The notes under the pieces were generated by a model. That model worked only from the letters and a program-made list of their open reading frames with translations, did not search any database and was not told the origin of the DNA. 64,000 nucleotides of DNA. Source: Piscinibacter sp. HJYY11. GTDB lineage: Bacteria; Pseudomonadota; Gammaproteobacteria; Burkholderiales; Burkholderiaceae_C. The position numbers and the translations under genes are program-made. This document shows positions 26,967 through 38,157 of the stretch, piece after piece (position 1 is the stretch's first letter; each line of letters begins with the position of its first letter). The stretch covers positions 434,001 to 498,000 of the forward strand of contig NZ_JAERQZ010000001.1 in NCBI RefSeq assembly GCF_016735515.1, in the 5' to 3' direction.

Positions 26967-27934
26967 TTCGTCTCCTTCGAACCCGTTTTCCGGGCTGCGC
27001 GCCGCGGCGCTTTATGGTGGTCCTCCCCTGAGCCAACGTCTGCTCGTGACGATTCGGTCATCGGCGCGTGAAAGGCATACAAGCCGACACGCACCCGCTG
27101 GTCTTGTGCGCGGCCCTCCGCCGCGTCCTTGTCGATGGCGTTCTGCAACATGGGCGCGAGCGTGCGCAGCAGGTGCTGCCACTGCTCGCGGATCAAGGGT
27201 TGCAGCTCCTGCAGTGAATCGGGCGACAGGCCGTCTGCGAACACCGCCTGCTCGAGATGCGGTGGCGTGTCGGCGAGCACGTTGGTCACCGCGGCTCGCA
27301 GATGGTCGCCCACGTTGCTGGCCACGAAACCGAGCATCCGAGGCTCGTCGCCGGCGGGCGCGAAGCGCTCCTTGATCAGCTCGACACGGTCGCTCGCTTC
27401 ATCGATGCGCGCGAGGCCCAGGCGGCACAGCTCTTCCAGCAGGCTGCGCGGGTGCACGTCTTTCGTCACCGACTGGGCGAGCGCCTCGAAGCTGTTCTGT
27501 GCGCCCAGGCGCGGAAGCGAGGCGTGCTTGCGCCACGCCGGATCGCTGAGCCAACGCGTGAAGAGCTGTGTGGCTGCGGTGGGCTTGGCGCCGGTGACAG
27601 GCTCACGCTGGAGGAGCCGGTTGACCTCGCGGCGATGCAGGCCGGTGGTCGTGCTGACGCGGCTCACGGCGCGGTGCGGCGTGACGTCGGGGTGTGCGTC
27701 GAGTGCTGCTTCGACGAAGGCCGCGCGAAGAAGCTCGTCGAGGTCGGAATGGTGCAGGCCTCGCGCGATGGCGAGCCTGGCGAGCGGAGTCAGAACAGCG
27801 CGACAAGCGTCCAGGAGAGCGGACTGCGTTGACGAGGAGGACTGTGTGCCGGGTGGGGTACGACTGTCGGCAGACAAAGCGCGCGGGAAAACAGTGAAGT
27901 GGCGGACGGTAGCAGGAGTGCGCGACCTGCACAT
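26963..27934 (-). CDS. DUF6502-family protein
   Basis: A 323-residue soluble protein. The first about 40 residues are low-complexity and may not be translated. The DUF6502-type region starts at ALLDACRAVLTPLARLAIARGLHHSDLDELLRRAF-like sequence and contains a predicted DNA-binding-like helix pair (VSRVSTTTGLHRREVNRLL, about 92-110). The C-terminus is Lys/Arg-rich. It might regulate the DUF5666 lipoprotein gene, with which it overlaps by 4 bp, but that is an inference. ATG 27934 lacks a clear Shine-Dalgarno sequence, so a later start is possible. Confidence 0.8.
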   Translation of the reverse strand: MCRSRTPATVRHFTVFPRALSADSRTPPGTQSSSSTQSALLDACRAVLTPLARLAIARGLHHSDLDELLRAAFVEAALDAHPDVTPHRAVSRVSTTTGLHRREVNRLLQREPVTGAKPTAATQLFTRWLSDPAWRKHASLPRLGAQNSFEALAQSVTKDVHPRSLLEELCRLGLARIDEASDRVELIKERFAPAGDEPRMLGFVASNVGDHLRAAVTNVLADTPPHLEQAVFADGLSPDSLQELQPLIREQWQHLLRTLAPMLQNAIDKDAAEGRAQDQRVRVGLYAFHAPMTESSRADVGSGEDHHKAPRRAARKTGSKETK

Positions 27935-28024
27935 TCAGGGGTATGCCCAATCCCACGTGCGCCTCACGGCAAATGTGCAAAAAGCACAGTCCTGCTACGC
28001 TCCGTGCAACGCCTTTCGCCGCCC

Positions 28025-28327
28025 ATGAAACGCCTTCCCACGAACCTCCTTGCCGGGCTTCTCATCGACCGAGCCGACTACGACAGGCTCGCGGTGCTGT
28101 GCGCCCGCGACGCGGCTTTTCCCAGCTGGACCGACTGGAACAAGCTCCAGATCCGTGCCGCCGCGGCGGCACAGAAGCGTGGCGAAGATCCGGACTGCTG
28201 GACGCTCGACCTCGACGACTTCACCGCGTGGTGCCGCCAGGCCAGTTCGCCGCCCTGCCTGACGGGCCTGCGCTCCTACGTTCACGCGCGGCGCGTGCGG
28301 TCGATGGTTCGCCGCAACGCGAGCTGA
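28025..28327 (+). CDS. Hypothetical protein (100 aa)
   Basis: A 100-residue, slightly basic protein with several tryptophans and cysteines (FPSWTDWNKLQIRAAAAAQKRGEDPDCWTLDLDDFTAWC). No family was recognised. Codon use matches the host. It is divergent from DUF6502 with a 90-bp gap, which could carry two promoters. No membrane segment or signal peptide is visible. Small proteins of this style are scattered in Burkholderiales genomes. Confidence 0.55.
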   Translation: MKRLPTNLLAGLLIDRADYDRLAVLCARDAAFPSWTDWNKLQIRAAAAAQKRGEDPDCWTLDLDDFTAWCRQASSPPCLTGLRSYVHARRVRSMVRRNAS

Positions 28328-28357
28328 CGTCGACCTCTCTCGGCCCGACCACGAGCC

Positions 28358-29521
28358 TCAGCCGAGGCAGCAGCGGTCGCGCCCCGCGGTCTTGGCCGCA
28401 TAGAGTGCCTGGTCGGCGCGCGCCAGCGCCATCGCAAGCGTTTCGCCCGGCGCGGGGCTCACGATGCCGGCGGAGAACGATGCGCGCAGCGACGGCACGC
28501 TTGGCGACACCACCTGCGAGCCGAAGTGCTCGCGCAGCCGCTCCAGCACGAGGCGGGCGTTCTCGGCACCCGACTGCGGCAGCAGGATGAGGAACTCCTC
28601 GCCGCCCCAGCGGGCGGGCAGATCGCTCTCGCGCACCGTGTGGCGCATGGCCTCGGCAAAGGCCTTGAGCACCTCGTCGCCCACGCCGTGGCCGTGCGTG
28701 TCGTTCACGCGCTTGAAGAAGTCGAGGTCGAGCAGGGCGATGGAGAAGATCTCGCCGCCGTCGCGGTGCCGCTGCAGGTACTGCTCGAGCATCTCGCCCA
28801 TGTGCGCGCGGTTGGCCAGGCCGGTGAGCTCGTCGTGGGTGGCCAGGTCGTGCAGCCTCGTCAAGGCGACGCGCAGCTCCTCGCGCTGCGTCCTGAGGCG
28901 GTGCTTGAGCCGCTTGAGCTGCATGCTGTTGAGCAGCCCCGTGGGCAGGATGCTCGCCATGATCACCCACAGGCAGAACTGCACCTTGGGCGCGTAGACC
29001 TGGCTGTCGATGAGCGTGGCCGCGCCCATCACGCCCGTCATCAGCAGCACCGCGAACCAGGTGATGTGGCGGGCGCGCGTGGCGTCGAGGTGGAAGGTCG
29101 CCGAGGCCATCGACAGCACCAGGAGCGGCAGCATGGCGGTGTGCATCGGGCCGCTCAGCAGGTACATCGTGGCCGTCCACAGGAGCGCGGTCACCACCTG
29201 CAAGAGCGAGAGCGACGGATCGCGGAACCGCTGGCTCCAGCCACTGCGCAGGGCCAGGTAGATGGCCAGCAGCGACAGCGCGCGGCTGACCACCAGCGCG
29301 GTGGCGAGGGCGGTGGACATGACGCCCAGCGCGGCGCACTGGACGGCGACCAGCGTGCCCACCCCATAGGGCAGGCAGTTGACCATGGTGCGGCTGAGGT
29401 ACGTCCGCATCCTGGGCTCGTGGCCCAGCAGCCAGGTGAAGCGCTGGGGCGACGCCTCGTCCTTCGCCTGGGGGAAGGGCGCTGGCAGCGGGGTCGCACC
29501 CACGAGCTCAGGCGCTGGCAT
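28358..29521 (-). CDS. Membrane diguanylate cyclase (GGEEF, I-site present)
   Basis: A 387-residue protein with about six hydrophobic segments between residues 50 and 200 (a MASE-like membrane sensor) and a C-terminal GGDEF domain. The signature is intact GGEEF (306-310), preceded by an RESD inhibitory site (297-300), so it should make c-di-GMP and be product-inhibited. The metal-binding LDLDFFKRVND and ATHDELTGLANR elements are present. The start at 29521 overlaps the end of the upstream GGDEF gene by 14 bp. The two share the ALRSGWS.RF.D membrane-domain motif and are tandem paralogues. The signal sensed is unknown. Confidence 0.9.
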   Translation of the reverse strand: MPAPELVGATPLPAPFPQAKDEASPQRFTWLLGHEPRMRTYLSRTMVNCLPYGVGTLVAVQCAALGVMSTALATALVVSRALSLLAIYLALRSGWSQRFRDPSLSLLQVVTALLWTATMYLLSGPMHTAMLPLLVLSMASATFHLDATRARHITWFAVLLMTGVMGAATLIDSQVYAPKVQFCLWVIMASILPTGLLNSMQLKRLKHRLRTQREELRVALTRLHDLATHDELTGLANRAHMGEMLEQYLQRHRDGGEIFSIALLDLDFFKRVNDTHGHGVGDEVLKAFAEAMRHTVRESDLPARWGGEEFLILLPQSGAENARLVLERLREHFGSQVVSPSVPSLRASFSAGIVSPAPGETLAMALARADQALYAAKTAGRDRCCLG

Positions 29522-30746
29522 GGACGACGCTCCGGATCTGAGTGTGGCCGGAGGCTGGCAGTGCCTGGACGCCGGCGATGACGCTGCGCCCGCGACCGCC
29601 CTGCTTGGCCGCATAGAGCGCCTGGTCGGCGCTGTCGATCAAGGCCGGGAGCGGCGTGCCCGGCTGATGCGAGGCCACGCCGGCCGAGAAGTCGATGCAC
29701 AGGCGGCCGGTGGGCACGTCGATCGGCTGCTGCAGCAGGGCGGCGCGCACCTGGTCGATCTGGGCCCGGAGTTCTTCACTCGACAGGCCGCGCGTGCTGA
29801 GCACCAGGAACTCCTCGCCGCCCCAGCGCCCGATCAGTTCGGTGGGCGGCAGCGCCGCTTCGGCCACGCGGGCAAAGGCGGCGAGCACGGCGTCGCCCGC
29901 GGCGTGGCCGTGCTGGTCGTTCACCTGCTTGAAATGGTCGATGTCGAGCAGGGCGATCGTGAGCGGCATGCCGTCGCGCTCGGCGCGGGCCAGGTGGTGG
30001 GCGAGTGCCGATTGCATGTGGCGGCGGTTGTGCAGGCCGGTCAGGCTGTCGTGCGTGGCCCGCTGCTGGATCTGCTCGAGCGTGGCGCCAAGCTCTGCGC
30101 GCGTCTCGCGCTCGCGCTGGCGCAGCTGGGCGATCTGGTGGCCCGTCCAGCCGAGCATCAGGATGGTGACGACGAAGCTGGCGTACAGCAGCACCGCTTC
30201 GCGCACCGGGAACATCGCCGGATCGACCACGCACATGGTGGCCATCGTGGCCCCGATGAGCACGATCGCGTAGGCCTGCACGGCGTAGGCGCCGCGGCCG
30301 TGCAGGGCAAACACGCCATAGGTCACGGTCAGTGCCGCCGGCATCAGCATGCCCGCATGCGCCTCGCCCATGAGCACGTAGCCGATCGCATCCCAGGTGA
30401 TCGATGCCAGCATCTGCGGAAGGATGAGCCCGGCGTCGGCGAAGCGCCTCGACCAGCCGCTGCGCAGCGCCGCGTAGAAGCCGGCGACCGTGAGCACCAT
30501 GGCCAGCACGACCGGGACGACGAACTGCGGCGGCGTGAGCCCCGCCCAGCCGCAGTAGACGACCAGCAGCATGCAGGGCACGTAGGTCATGAGCCCGGTC
30601 ATGGACACCTTGGTGCTGAAGCGCTGCGGCCCTTCGGGACCGAACAGCACGTCGGCGAGCTTGTCTTTCAGGCGCCGGCGGCGCGCCCGGTCCGCACCCC
30701 TGGGGGGTGGAGCCTGGCGTGCTTCGGTGGACCGGGTGGTGGGCAT
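29508..30746 (-). CDS. Membrane diguanylate cyclase (GGEEF, no I-site)
   Basis: A 412-residue paralogue of the next gene downstream: about six membrane segments (residues 50-205), a short coiled coil and a GGDEF domain with intact GGEEF (309-313). The position of the inhibitory site reads PPTE instead of RxxD, so feedback inhibition by c-di-GMP should be lost. ATG 30746 is used; a TTG at 30773 with AGGA upstream would add nine residues. Together the pair could give one inhibited and one uninhibited cyclase in the same operon. Confidence 0.9.
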   Translation of the reverse strand: MPTTRSTEARQAPPPRGADRARRRRLKDKLADVLFGPEGPQRFSTKVSMTGLMTYVPCMLLVVYCGWAGLTPPQFVVPVVLAMVLTVAGFYAALRSGWSRRFADAGLILPQMLASITWDAIGYVLMGEAHAGMLMPAALTVTYGVFALHGRGAYAVQAYAIVLIGATMATMCVVDPAMFPVREAVLLYASFVVTILMLGWTGHQIAQLRQRERETRAELGATLEQIQQRATHDSLTGLHNRRHMQSALAHHLARAERDGMPLTIALLDIDHFKQVNDQHGHAAGDAVLAAFARVAEAALPPTELIGRWGGEEFLVLSTRGLSSEELRAQIDQVRAALLQQPIDVPTGRLCIDFSAGVASHQPGTPLPALIDSADQALYAAKQGGRGRSVIAGVQALPASGHTQIRSVVHASA

Positions 30747-30892
30747 GGGCGCGGTGCAGGGCGAGACGCGCAATGCATCCTGGAGGGGGTATCGGCCGAA
30801 AGACGGGCGAATTGAGCCCGCCCATGGTGACCAATCTCACCGAAATGCCGACCCGCGGACGGCCGGCAGGTGCTCGCCGGGCGGTGAGCGGC

Positions 30893-32881
<1,989 letters not shown>

Positions 32882-32992
32882 GGCAAGAGGTCTTGCGAGA
32901 GTGGCGCCGGTTGTAGCACTTCAGGAAGTGCGTCGCCAGGAGTGTTGATTCTGGTTTCAATGTCGCGCCGTCTGGCGCTGCGCTGGAACGCG

Positions 32993-34060
32993 TCAGGGGT
33001 CTGGCTGAGGCCTCGCTGTCGAGTCGTCGGTGGTGAGGTCCCACACGGCGATGAACAGCGCAGCCAGCACCGGCCCGATCACGAAGCCGTTGATGCCGAA
33101 GAGCGACATGCCGCCGATGGTGGAGATGAGCACCACCCAGTCGGGCATGCGCGTTTCCTTGCCGACGAGGATGGGGCGCAGCACGTTGTCGACGAGGCCG
33201 ATCACGAGCGTGCCGAAGGCGATGAGCCCGATGCCCTGCGCCACTTGGCCGGTCGACAGCAGATAGATCGCGATGGGGCCCCACACCAGCGCCGCCCCCA
33301 CCGCCGGCAGCAGCGACAGGAAGGCCATCACCACCGCCCAGAGCACCGCGCCGGGAATACCCAGCACGAGCAGCGCTATGCCGCCGAGCGCGCCCTGGAT
33401 CAAGGCGACGACCACGTTGCCCTTGACCGTGGAACGCACCACGGTGCTGAAGTTCTTGGCCAGGCGCTGCTGCACCGTGGGCTCGAGCGGCACGGCGCGG
33501 CCCACGCGCTTGAGCAGCTCGGGTCCGTCGCGCAGCAGGAAGAAGAGCAGGTAGAGCATCACGAAGAAGTTGACGGCGAAGTCGAGCGTGCCCTGGCCCA
33601 TGGTCCACAGCCGGCGTGCGATGGGCTGCGAGCCGTCGGCCGCGGTCTGCTTGATCCTGTCCTGCAGGCTGGACAGGTCGCCGAGCCCTGCGCCTTCGAG
33701 GGTGCGCGTCGCCCAGGAGGGCAGGGCGCCCAGCATGCGCCGGTAGAGCGCGGTGAGGTCGATCTCGCCCGAACGCAGCTTCTGCACGAGCGCGGCGGCC
33801 TCTTCGACCACGAAGCCCGAGACCACCACCGCCGGCAGGATCACGAGGAGCAGCACGAGCAAGGTCGTGAGCGCGGCGGCAACCGCAGGTGGCAGCCGCA
33901 TGCTGGAACGCAGGCTGCGCTGCAGCGGCCTGAAGAGGATGGCGAAGGTCACCGCCCACAGCACCGCGCCGAACACCGGGAAGATCACCCACAGGAAGGC
34001 CACCGTCACGGCCACCAGCAGGGCGAGGAATGCTTTTCGTTGGAGATCTTCTGTGTGCAT
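32993..34060 (-). CDS. AI-2E family transporter (PerM/YdiK type)
   Basis: A 355-residue inner-membrane protein with about eight hydrophobic segments and the hallmark central amphipathic region. The conserved ILPAVVVSG and a glycine-rich C-terminal GGMSLFGINGFVIGPVLAALF motif are present. The family includes TqsA (AI-2 export), sodium/proton antiporters and many uncharacterised permeases, so the substrate is open. The ATG at 34060 gives an N-terminus of normal length. It is divergent from a TetR gene with an 80-bp gap; local control by that regulator is plausible. Confidence 0.9.
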   Translation of the reverse strand: MHTEDLQRKAFLALLVAVTVAFLWVIFPVFGAVLWAVTFAILFRPLQRSLRSSMRLPPAVAAALTTLLVLLLVILPAVVVSGFVVEEAAALVQKLRSGEIDLTALYRRMLGALPSWATRTLEGAGLGDLSSLQDRIKQTAADGSQPIARRLWTMGQGTLDFAVNFFVMLYLLFFLLRDGPELLKRVGRAVPLEPTVQQRLAKNFSTVVRSTVKGNVVVALIQGALGGIALLVLGIPGAVLWAVVMAFLSLLPAVGAALVWGPIAIYLLSTGQVAQGIGLIAFGTLVIGLVDNVLRPILVGKETRMPDWVVLISTIGGMSLFGINGFVIGPVLAALFIAVWDLTTDDSTARPQPDP

Positions 34061-34139
34061 CGCCTCTGGTCGGGCAATCAGCGTTCCCGGCTGCTGCGGT
34101 TATTCTCCCGGCCCATCAGAACAAGATGCCTGCTCTCCC

Positions 34140-34760
34140 ATGCCCCCGCGCACGCCTGCCTCACCGCCGCCACGCCGCACCCAGCTCGAACGCAGACAGG
34201 ACGCCGAGCAACGCCTGCTCGAAAGCGCCATCGAACTGATCGGCCAGAAGGGCGTGAACGGGCTGACGCTGAGCGAAGTGGGCGAGAAGGCCGGCTACAG
34301 CCGCGGGCTGGTGTCGCACCACTACGGCAGCCGCGACGCCTTTCTTCGCGTGGTGGCGCAGTCGCTGCGCCAGCGCTTCGTCGACGCCGAGCAGCAGACG
34401 CACCACGAGCCCGGGCTCGATGCCTTGATCGCCAACGTGGAGCTCTACCTCTCGGGCAGCAGCCCCGCGTCGCGTGCGGTGAACGTCTTGCTCACCGAGG
34501 CGATCGTCGCGGGGGGCAGCCTGCTGGAAGACATGCGCGCGTTCACCGCGACGTCGCGCAAGTACTTCGCCAACCAGATCCGCGCCGGCATCGCGCGCGG
34601 CGAGATCCGCGGTGACATCGACCCCGACGCGCAGGCCGCGATGATCCTCGGCATGCTGCGCGGCGTGGCGGCGCAGGCGCTGCTCGACGAGAAGGTGCAG
34701 AAGGGAAAGATGCGCGCGGAGATGGTGGCGACGATCCGGCGGATGTTGTCGGTGTCCTAG
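34140..34760 (+). CDS. TetR/AcrR-family transcriptional regulator
   Basis: A 206-residue TetR protein. After a proline-rich start, the HTH runs from about residue 22 to 66 (LLESAIELIGQKG, LTLSEVGEKAGYSRGLVSHHYGSRDAFL). The C-terminal helical domain resembles the group with an NVLLTEAI...LLEDMRAF pattern. The start is the ATG at 34140; the frame open upstream belongs to the antisense of the permease gene. It is divergent from the AI-2E-type permease and converges on the quinone oxidoreductase gene. The likely target is the permease promoter. Confidence 0.9.
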   Translation: MPPRTPASPPPRRTQLERRQDAEQRLLESAIELIGQKGVNGLTLSEVGEKAGYSRGLVSHHYGSRDAFLRVVAQSLRQRFVDAEQQTHHEPGLDALIANVELYLSGSSPASRAVNVLLTEAIVAGGSLLEDMRAFTATSRKYFANQIRAGIARGEIRGDIDPDAQAAMILGMLRGVAAQALLDEKVQKGKMRAEMVATIRRMLSVS

Positions 34761-34804
34761 GCGTTGTCGCGCGGGATCACCGAGCTTTCGACGCCTTTTT
34801 CAGC

Positions 34805-35794
34805 TCATGGGGCGAGGATCGCAGCGCCCGTGGTCGCGCGGCTCTCCAGCTCGCGGTGAGCCTGCTGCACATCGCGCAGCGCATAGCGTCGATGGACTTC
34901 CGCCTTGACCGCGCCCTTGCGCACCGCCGCGGCGAAGACCGAGGCCGAGTGCTGCAATTCCTCGCGCGTGGCAATGAAGCTGCGCAGCGTGGGCCGGCAG
35001 ACGGTGAGCGACTTGGCGTGCAGGCGCTGCAGGTCGAAGGCCTCGACGTCGCCTGAGGCGGTGCCGAAATTGATCGCCATGCCGCGTGTCTGCAGGCAGT
35101 CGAGCGAGGGCAGGAAGACGTCTTTCCCCACCGCGTCGTACACCACCGCCACGCCGGCGCCGTGGGTGATCTCGCGCACGCGCTCGACGAAGTTCTCCCG
35201 CCGGTAGTCGATGACGTGGTGGCAGCCGTGTGCCAGCGCGGTCTCGCGCTTGGCTTCGGAGCCCACGGTGCCGATCACCTCGGCGCCCAGCGCGCGCGCC
35301 CACGACGAGAGGATCATGCCCATGCCGCCCGCGGCCGCGTGGATGAGCACCCGGTCGCCATGCTGCACGGCGTAGAGCCTGTGCAGCAGGTACTCGGCCG
35401 TCATGCCGCGCAGCAGCGTGGCCGCCGCCGTCTCCAGCGTCAGGCCCGCCGGCAGCAGCAGGGTGCGGCTCGCCGGCACGCAGCGCACGGCGGCATAGGC
35501 GCCGGGGTGCACATAGGCCACCGCCTCGCCGACCTGGAAACCCTGCACCCCCTCGCCGACCGACTCGACCACCCCCGCACCCTGCGAGCCCAGCACGACC
35601 GGGAACTGCGTGGTGCCGTGGGGCCCGTGCGCGCCCTGGCGTTGGTAGACATCCGCGTAGTTGAGCCCGATGGCGTGCTGAACAATGCGCAACTCGCCCG
35701 GGCCGGGGTCTGCCACCTCGATGTCGGTGTACTCGAGCACTTCGGGGCCGCCATGGCGGCGGGCGAGGACAGCAGGACGCAGCAGCGTGCTCAT
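34805..35794 (-). CDS. NADPH:quinone oxidoreductase (zinc-free MDR, QOR type)
   Basis: A 329-residue medium-chain reductase without catalytic zinc cysteines. It has the GroES-like fold (LNYADVYQRQG, LGSQGAGVVESVGEGV), the NADPH-binding AAAGGMGMILSSWARALGAEVIGTVGS and the MTAEYLL segment that typify quinone reductases of the Qor family. It would reduce quinones with NADPH in the cytosol. ATG 35794 is taken as the start; the frame continues upstream only through the antisense of the GntR gene. It is divergent from a GntR regulator with a 45-bp AT-rich spacer and is a likely target of it. Confidence 0.92.
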   Translation of the reverse strand: MSTLLRPAVLARRHGGPEVLEYTDIEVADPGPGELRIVQHAIGLNYADVYQRQGAHGPHGTTQFPVVLGSQGAGVVESVGEGVQGFQVGEAVAYVHPGAYAAVRCVPASRTLLLPAGLTLETAAATLLRGMTAEYLLHRLYAVQHGDRVLIHAAAGGMGMILSSWARALGAEVIGTVGSEAKRETALAHGCHHVIDYRRENFVERVREITHGAGVAVVYDAVGKDVFLPSLDCLQTRGMAINFGTASGDVEAFDLQRLHAKSLTVCRPTLRSFIATREELQHSASVFAAAVRKGAVKAEVHRRYALRDVQQAHRELESRATTGAAILAP

Positions 35795-35807
35795 CGGGGG
35801 TGCGTTG

Positions 35808-35833
35808 TATATATAAAGTGACGTTTGATATAT
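35808..35833. promoter_or_regulatory. AT-rich imperfect inverted repeat between qor and gntR
   Basis: The 45-bp divergent spacer contains TATATATAAA (35808-35817) and TTTGATATAT (35824-35833), arms of an imperfect inverted repeat around GTGACG. It covers the region where both promoters must lie; the ATG of the GntR gene (35840) has no Shine-Dalgarno sequence and may be leaderless. The best guess is a GntR autoregulatory operator shared with the quinone reductase gene. Confidence 0.5.
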
Positions 35834-35839
35834 TAGATC

Positions 35840-36589
35840 ATGGACCTGATTCTGGCCCGTCAATCTGCAGCTGGCGCTAGCGCGAGCCTGCAGGACCGCA
35901 TCCGCATCGCCGTGGAGCAAAAGATCCTCTCCGGCGCCTGGCCGCCCGGCAGCGCCATCGACGAGAAGGCGCTGGCCGCCCAGTTCAAGACCTCGCGCAC
36001 GCCGGTGCGTGAAGCGCTGCTGGTGCTGGCCACGCAGGGGCTCGTGCAGATCGCGCCGCGCTCGGGCATCTATGTGCGCAAGGCGACGCCGGCCGAGCTG
36101 GTGGCCACGCTCGAGGCGCTGTCGGAACTGGAGTCGATCGTCGCGAGCCTGGCCGCGCGGCGCGCGACCAGCGAGCAGTGCAAGGACCTGGAAGCCGCGC
36201 TCGCCAAGGCCTCCGCGTGTGCCGAGGCGCAAGACCGTCGCGGCTACGAGAAGGCCAACGCGGTGCTGCACGAGGTCATCTACAAGGCGAGCGGCAACCC
36301 GGTGCTGGTGGAGCATGTGCGCTCGGTGCGCCGCACGCTCGCCGCCTACCGCCAGCGCAGCATGGACAAGCCCGGCCGCATGAAGGCGTCCGACAAGGAG
36401 CACCGCGCCATCGTGCAAGCGATCCGCGATGGCGACGCTGCTGCCGCCGCGCGGGCGATGCACCAGCACATCGATCTGGGGGGCGACGCGATGGTCCAGC
36501 TTGTGCTGGCCGCGCAGACGACCGCCGAGCACGCTCCTGCCAACCCAGCGCCGCCGCCCGCGGCCAAGAAGAGAAAGCCCATCAAATGA
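35840..36589 (+). CDS. GntR-family regulator (FadR/FCD type)
   Basis: A 249-residue regulator. The N-terminal winged helix (about 18-80) shows LSGAWPPGSAIDEKALAAQF and TSRTPVREALLVLATQGLV. The all-helical FCD domain (about 90-225) keeps the metal-binding histidine pattern (HEVIYKASGN, DKEHRAIVQAIRDGD, AMHQHI), so a small carboxylate effector is likely. The C-terminus is Lys/Pro-rich. Its stop overlaps the start of the carboxylesterase gene (ATGA) and it is divergent from qor. It presumably controls both. Confidence 0.93.
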   Translation: MDLILARQSAAGASASLQDRIRIAVEQKILSGAWPPGSAIDEKALAAQFKTSRTPVREALLVLATQGLVQIAPRSGIYVRKATPAELVATLEALSELESIVASLAARRATSEQCKDLEAALAKASACAEAQDRRGYEKANAVLHEVIYKASGNPVLVEHVRSVRRTLAAYRQRSMDKPGRMKASDKEHRAIVQAIRDGDAAAAARAMHQHIDLGGDAMVQLVLAAQTTAEHAPANPAPPPAAKKRKPIK

Positions 36590-38157
36590 GCCTTGCCGCA
36601 CCTGCCGAACGATCAGCCCCCAGGATGATCCGCGCCGAAGACCTGTTCCCCGAGGTCGAGACGGCGCAAGGGCGGGTGCGAGGTTTGACGAGCGACGGCG
36701 TGCACGCCTTCAAGGGCCTGCGCTACGGCGCCGACACCGGCCGTGCGCGCCGCTTCCGCGCGCCCGAGCCGCCGCCCACCTGGACCGGCGTGCGCGACGC
36801 CACCAACTACGGCCAGTTCGCACCGCAGGCGCCCTCGAGCCGGCTGCGCGACTACGCCGACATGATCACCTTCGACATCCAGGGTGGCGGCATGGGCGAA
36901 GACTGCCTCGTGCTCAACCTCTGGACGCCCACGCTCGAGCGCACGGCGCGCAAGCCGGTCATCGTGCACCTGCACGGCGGCGGCTGGTACGGCGGCTCGG
37001 GCAATGCACCGGGCTGCGATGGCGCGATGCTTGCAAAGCACGGCGATGCAGTCGTCGTCACGCTCAACCACCGGCTGGGCGCCTTCGGCTTCCTCGACCT
37101 GTCATCGCTCAGCAGCGACTATGCGAATTCGGGCGCGATGGGCATGCTCGACATCGTGGCCGGCTTGCGCTGGCTCCGCGAGAACGTCGAATCCTTCGGT
37201 GGCGACCCGTCGCGCGTGCTGGTGTTCGGCCAGTCGGGCGGCGGTGCCAAGACGAGCACGCTCATGGCCATGCCGAAGGCGAGGGGCCTTTTCCATCGAG
37301 CCGGCGTGATGAGCGGCTCGGTGCTCAAGCTCGCAACTCCCGCCCACGCGGCCGAGCAGGCCGAGCGCTTCCTGCAGGCGCTGGGCCTGAGCCGCGCGAG
37401 CATCACCCGGCTGCACGAGATGCCGATGCAGCAACTGCTGGCCGCGCAGGTCACACTCGAGATGGGCGACCGCGCCCGTGGCGAAGCGCCGCGCAGCTTC
37501 GCGCCAGTGGTGCACGAGAACGGCCCCGTGCCACGACACCCCTTCGACCCTGATGCGCCGGAGGTGTCGGCCCACGTGCCCATGATCATCGGCACCACGC
37601 TCGACGAGCGCAGCTACCGCACCGTCAACTTCGACCTCGACCAGGCCGGCCTCGAAGCCTTCTTCAGGCAGCGCGTGGGTGCCGATGCCGAGCTGCTGCT
37701 CCAGGAATACCGCGGCGAAGACCCAAGCGCGAGCCCCTACATGATGCAGGTGCGGCTCGACACCGACATGGGCTTCCGCCGCGCGGCCCACCTGCAGGCC
37801 GACCGCAAGGCCATGGCGCTCGGCGCGCCGGTGTGGACCTACCTCTGGCGCGCGCCCAGCCCCGCGTATGGCGGCCGCTTCGGCGCGACGCATGGCGTCG
37901 ACATCGGCCCGAGCCTGCACGACATCCGCCGTGCGCTCAACGGCCCGATGGACAGCCAGCGCCGCCTCGCGAAGATGATGTCGTCGGTGTGGGCCTCGTT
38001 CGCCGCGAAGGGCGACCCCAACAACGCCCGCCTGCCGCACTGGCCGAGCTACACGCTGCCGGCCCGCTCCACGCTCGTGATCGACACCGAGCACGAGACG
38101 GTGATCGACGACCCGCGCGCCACGCTGCGCCGCTACTGGATGGAGCGCCACGTCTGA
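36586..38157 (+). CDS. Type-B carboxylesterase/lipase
   Basis: A 523-residue alpha/beta-hydrolase of the carboxylesterase B family (PnbA-like). The oxyanion-hole HGGGWYGGSG, nucleophile elbow FGQSGGGAK (S217) and family signature EDCLVLNLWTP are present. The catalytic His is likely in GATHGVDIG. No signal peptide is visible, so it is probably cytoplasmic. Translation is coupled to the GntR regulator by a 4-bp overlap. It hydrolyses esters of unknown identity; pairing with a quinone reductase and an FCD regulator suggests a catabolic route for an aromatic or ester compound (inference). Confidence 0.92.
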   Translation: MSLAAPAERSAPRMIRAEDLFPEVETAQGRVRGLTSDGVHAFKGLRYGADTGRARRFRAPEPPPTWTGVRDATNYGQFAPQAPSSRLRDYADMITFDIQGGGMGEDCLVLNLWTPTLERTARKPVIVHLHGGGWYGGSGNAPGCDGAMLAKHGDAVVVTLNHRLGAFGFLDLSSLSSDYANSGAMGMLDIVAGLRWLRENVESFGGDPSRVLVFGQSGGGAKTSTLMAMPKARGLFHRAGVMSGSVLKLATPAHAAEQAERFLQALGLSRASITRLHEMPMQQLLAAQVTLEMGDRARGEAPRSFAPVVHENGPVPRHPFDPDAPEVSAHVPMIIGTTLDERSYRTVNFDLDQAGLEAFFRQRVGADAELLLQEYRGEDPSASPYMMQVRLDTDMGFRRAAHLQADRKAMALGAPVWTYLWRAPSPAYGGRFGATHGVDIGPSLHDIRRALNGPMDSQRRLAKMMSSVWASFAAKGDPNNARLPHWPSYTLPARSTLVIDTEHETVIDDPRATLRRYWMERHV

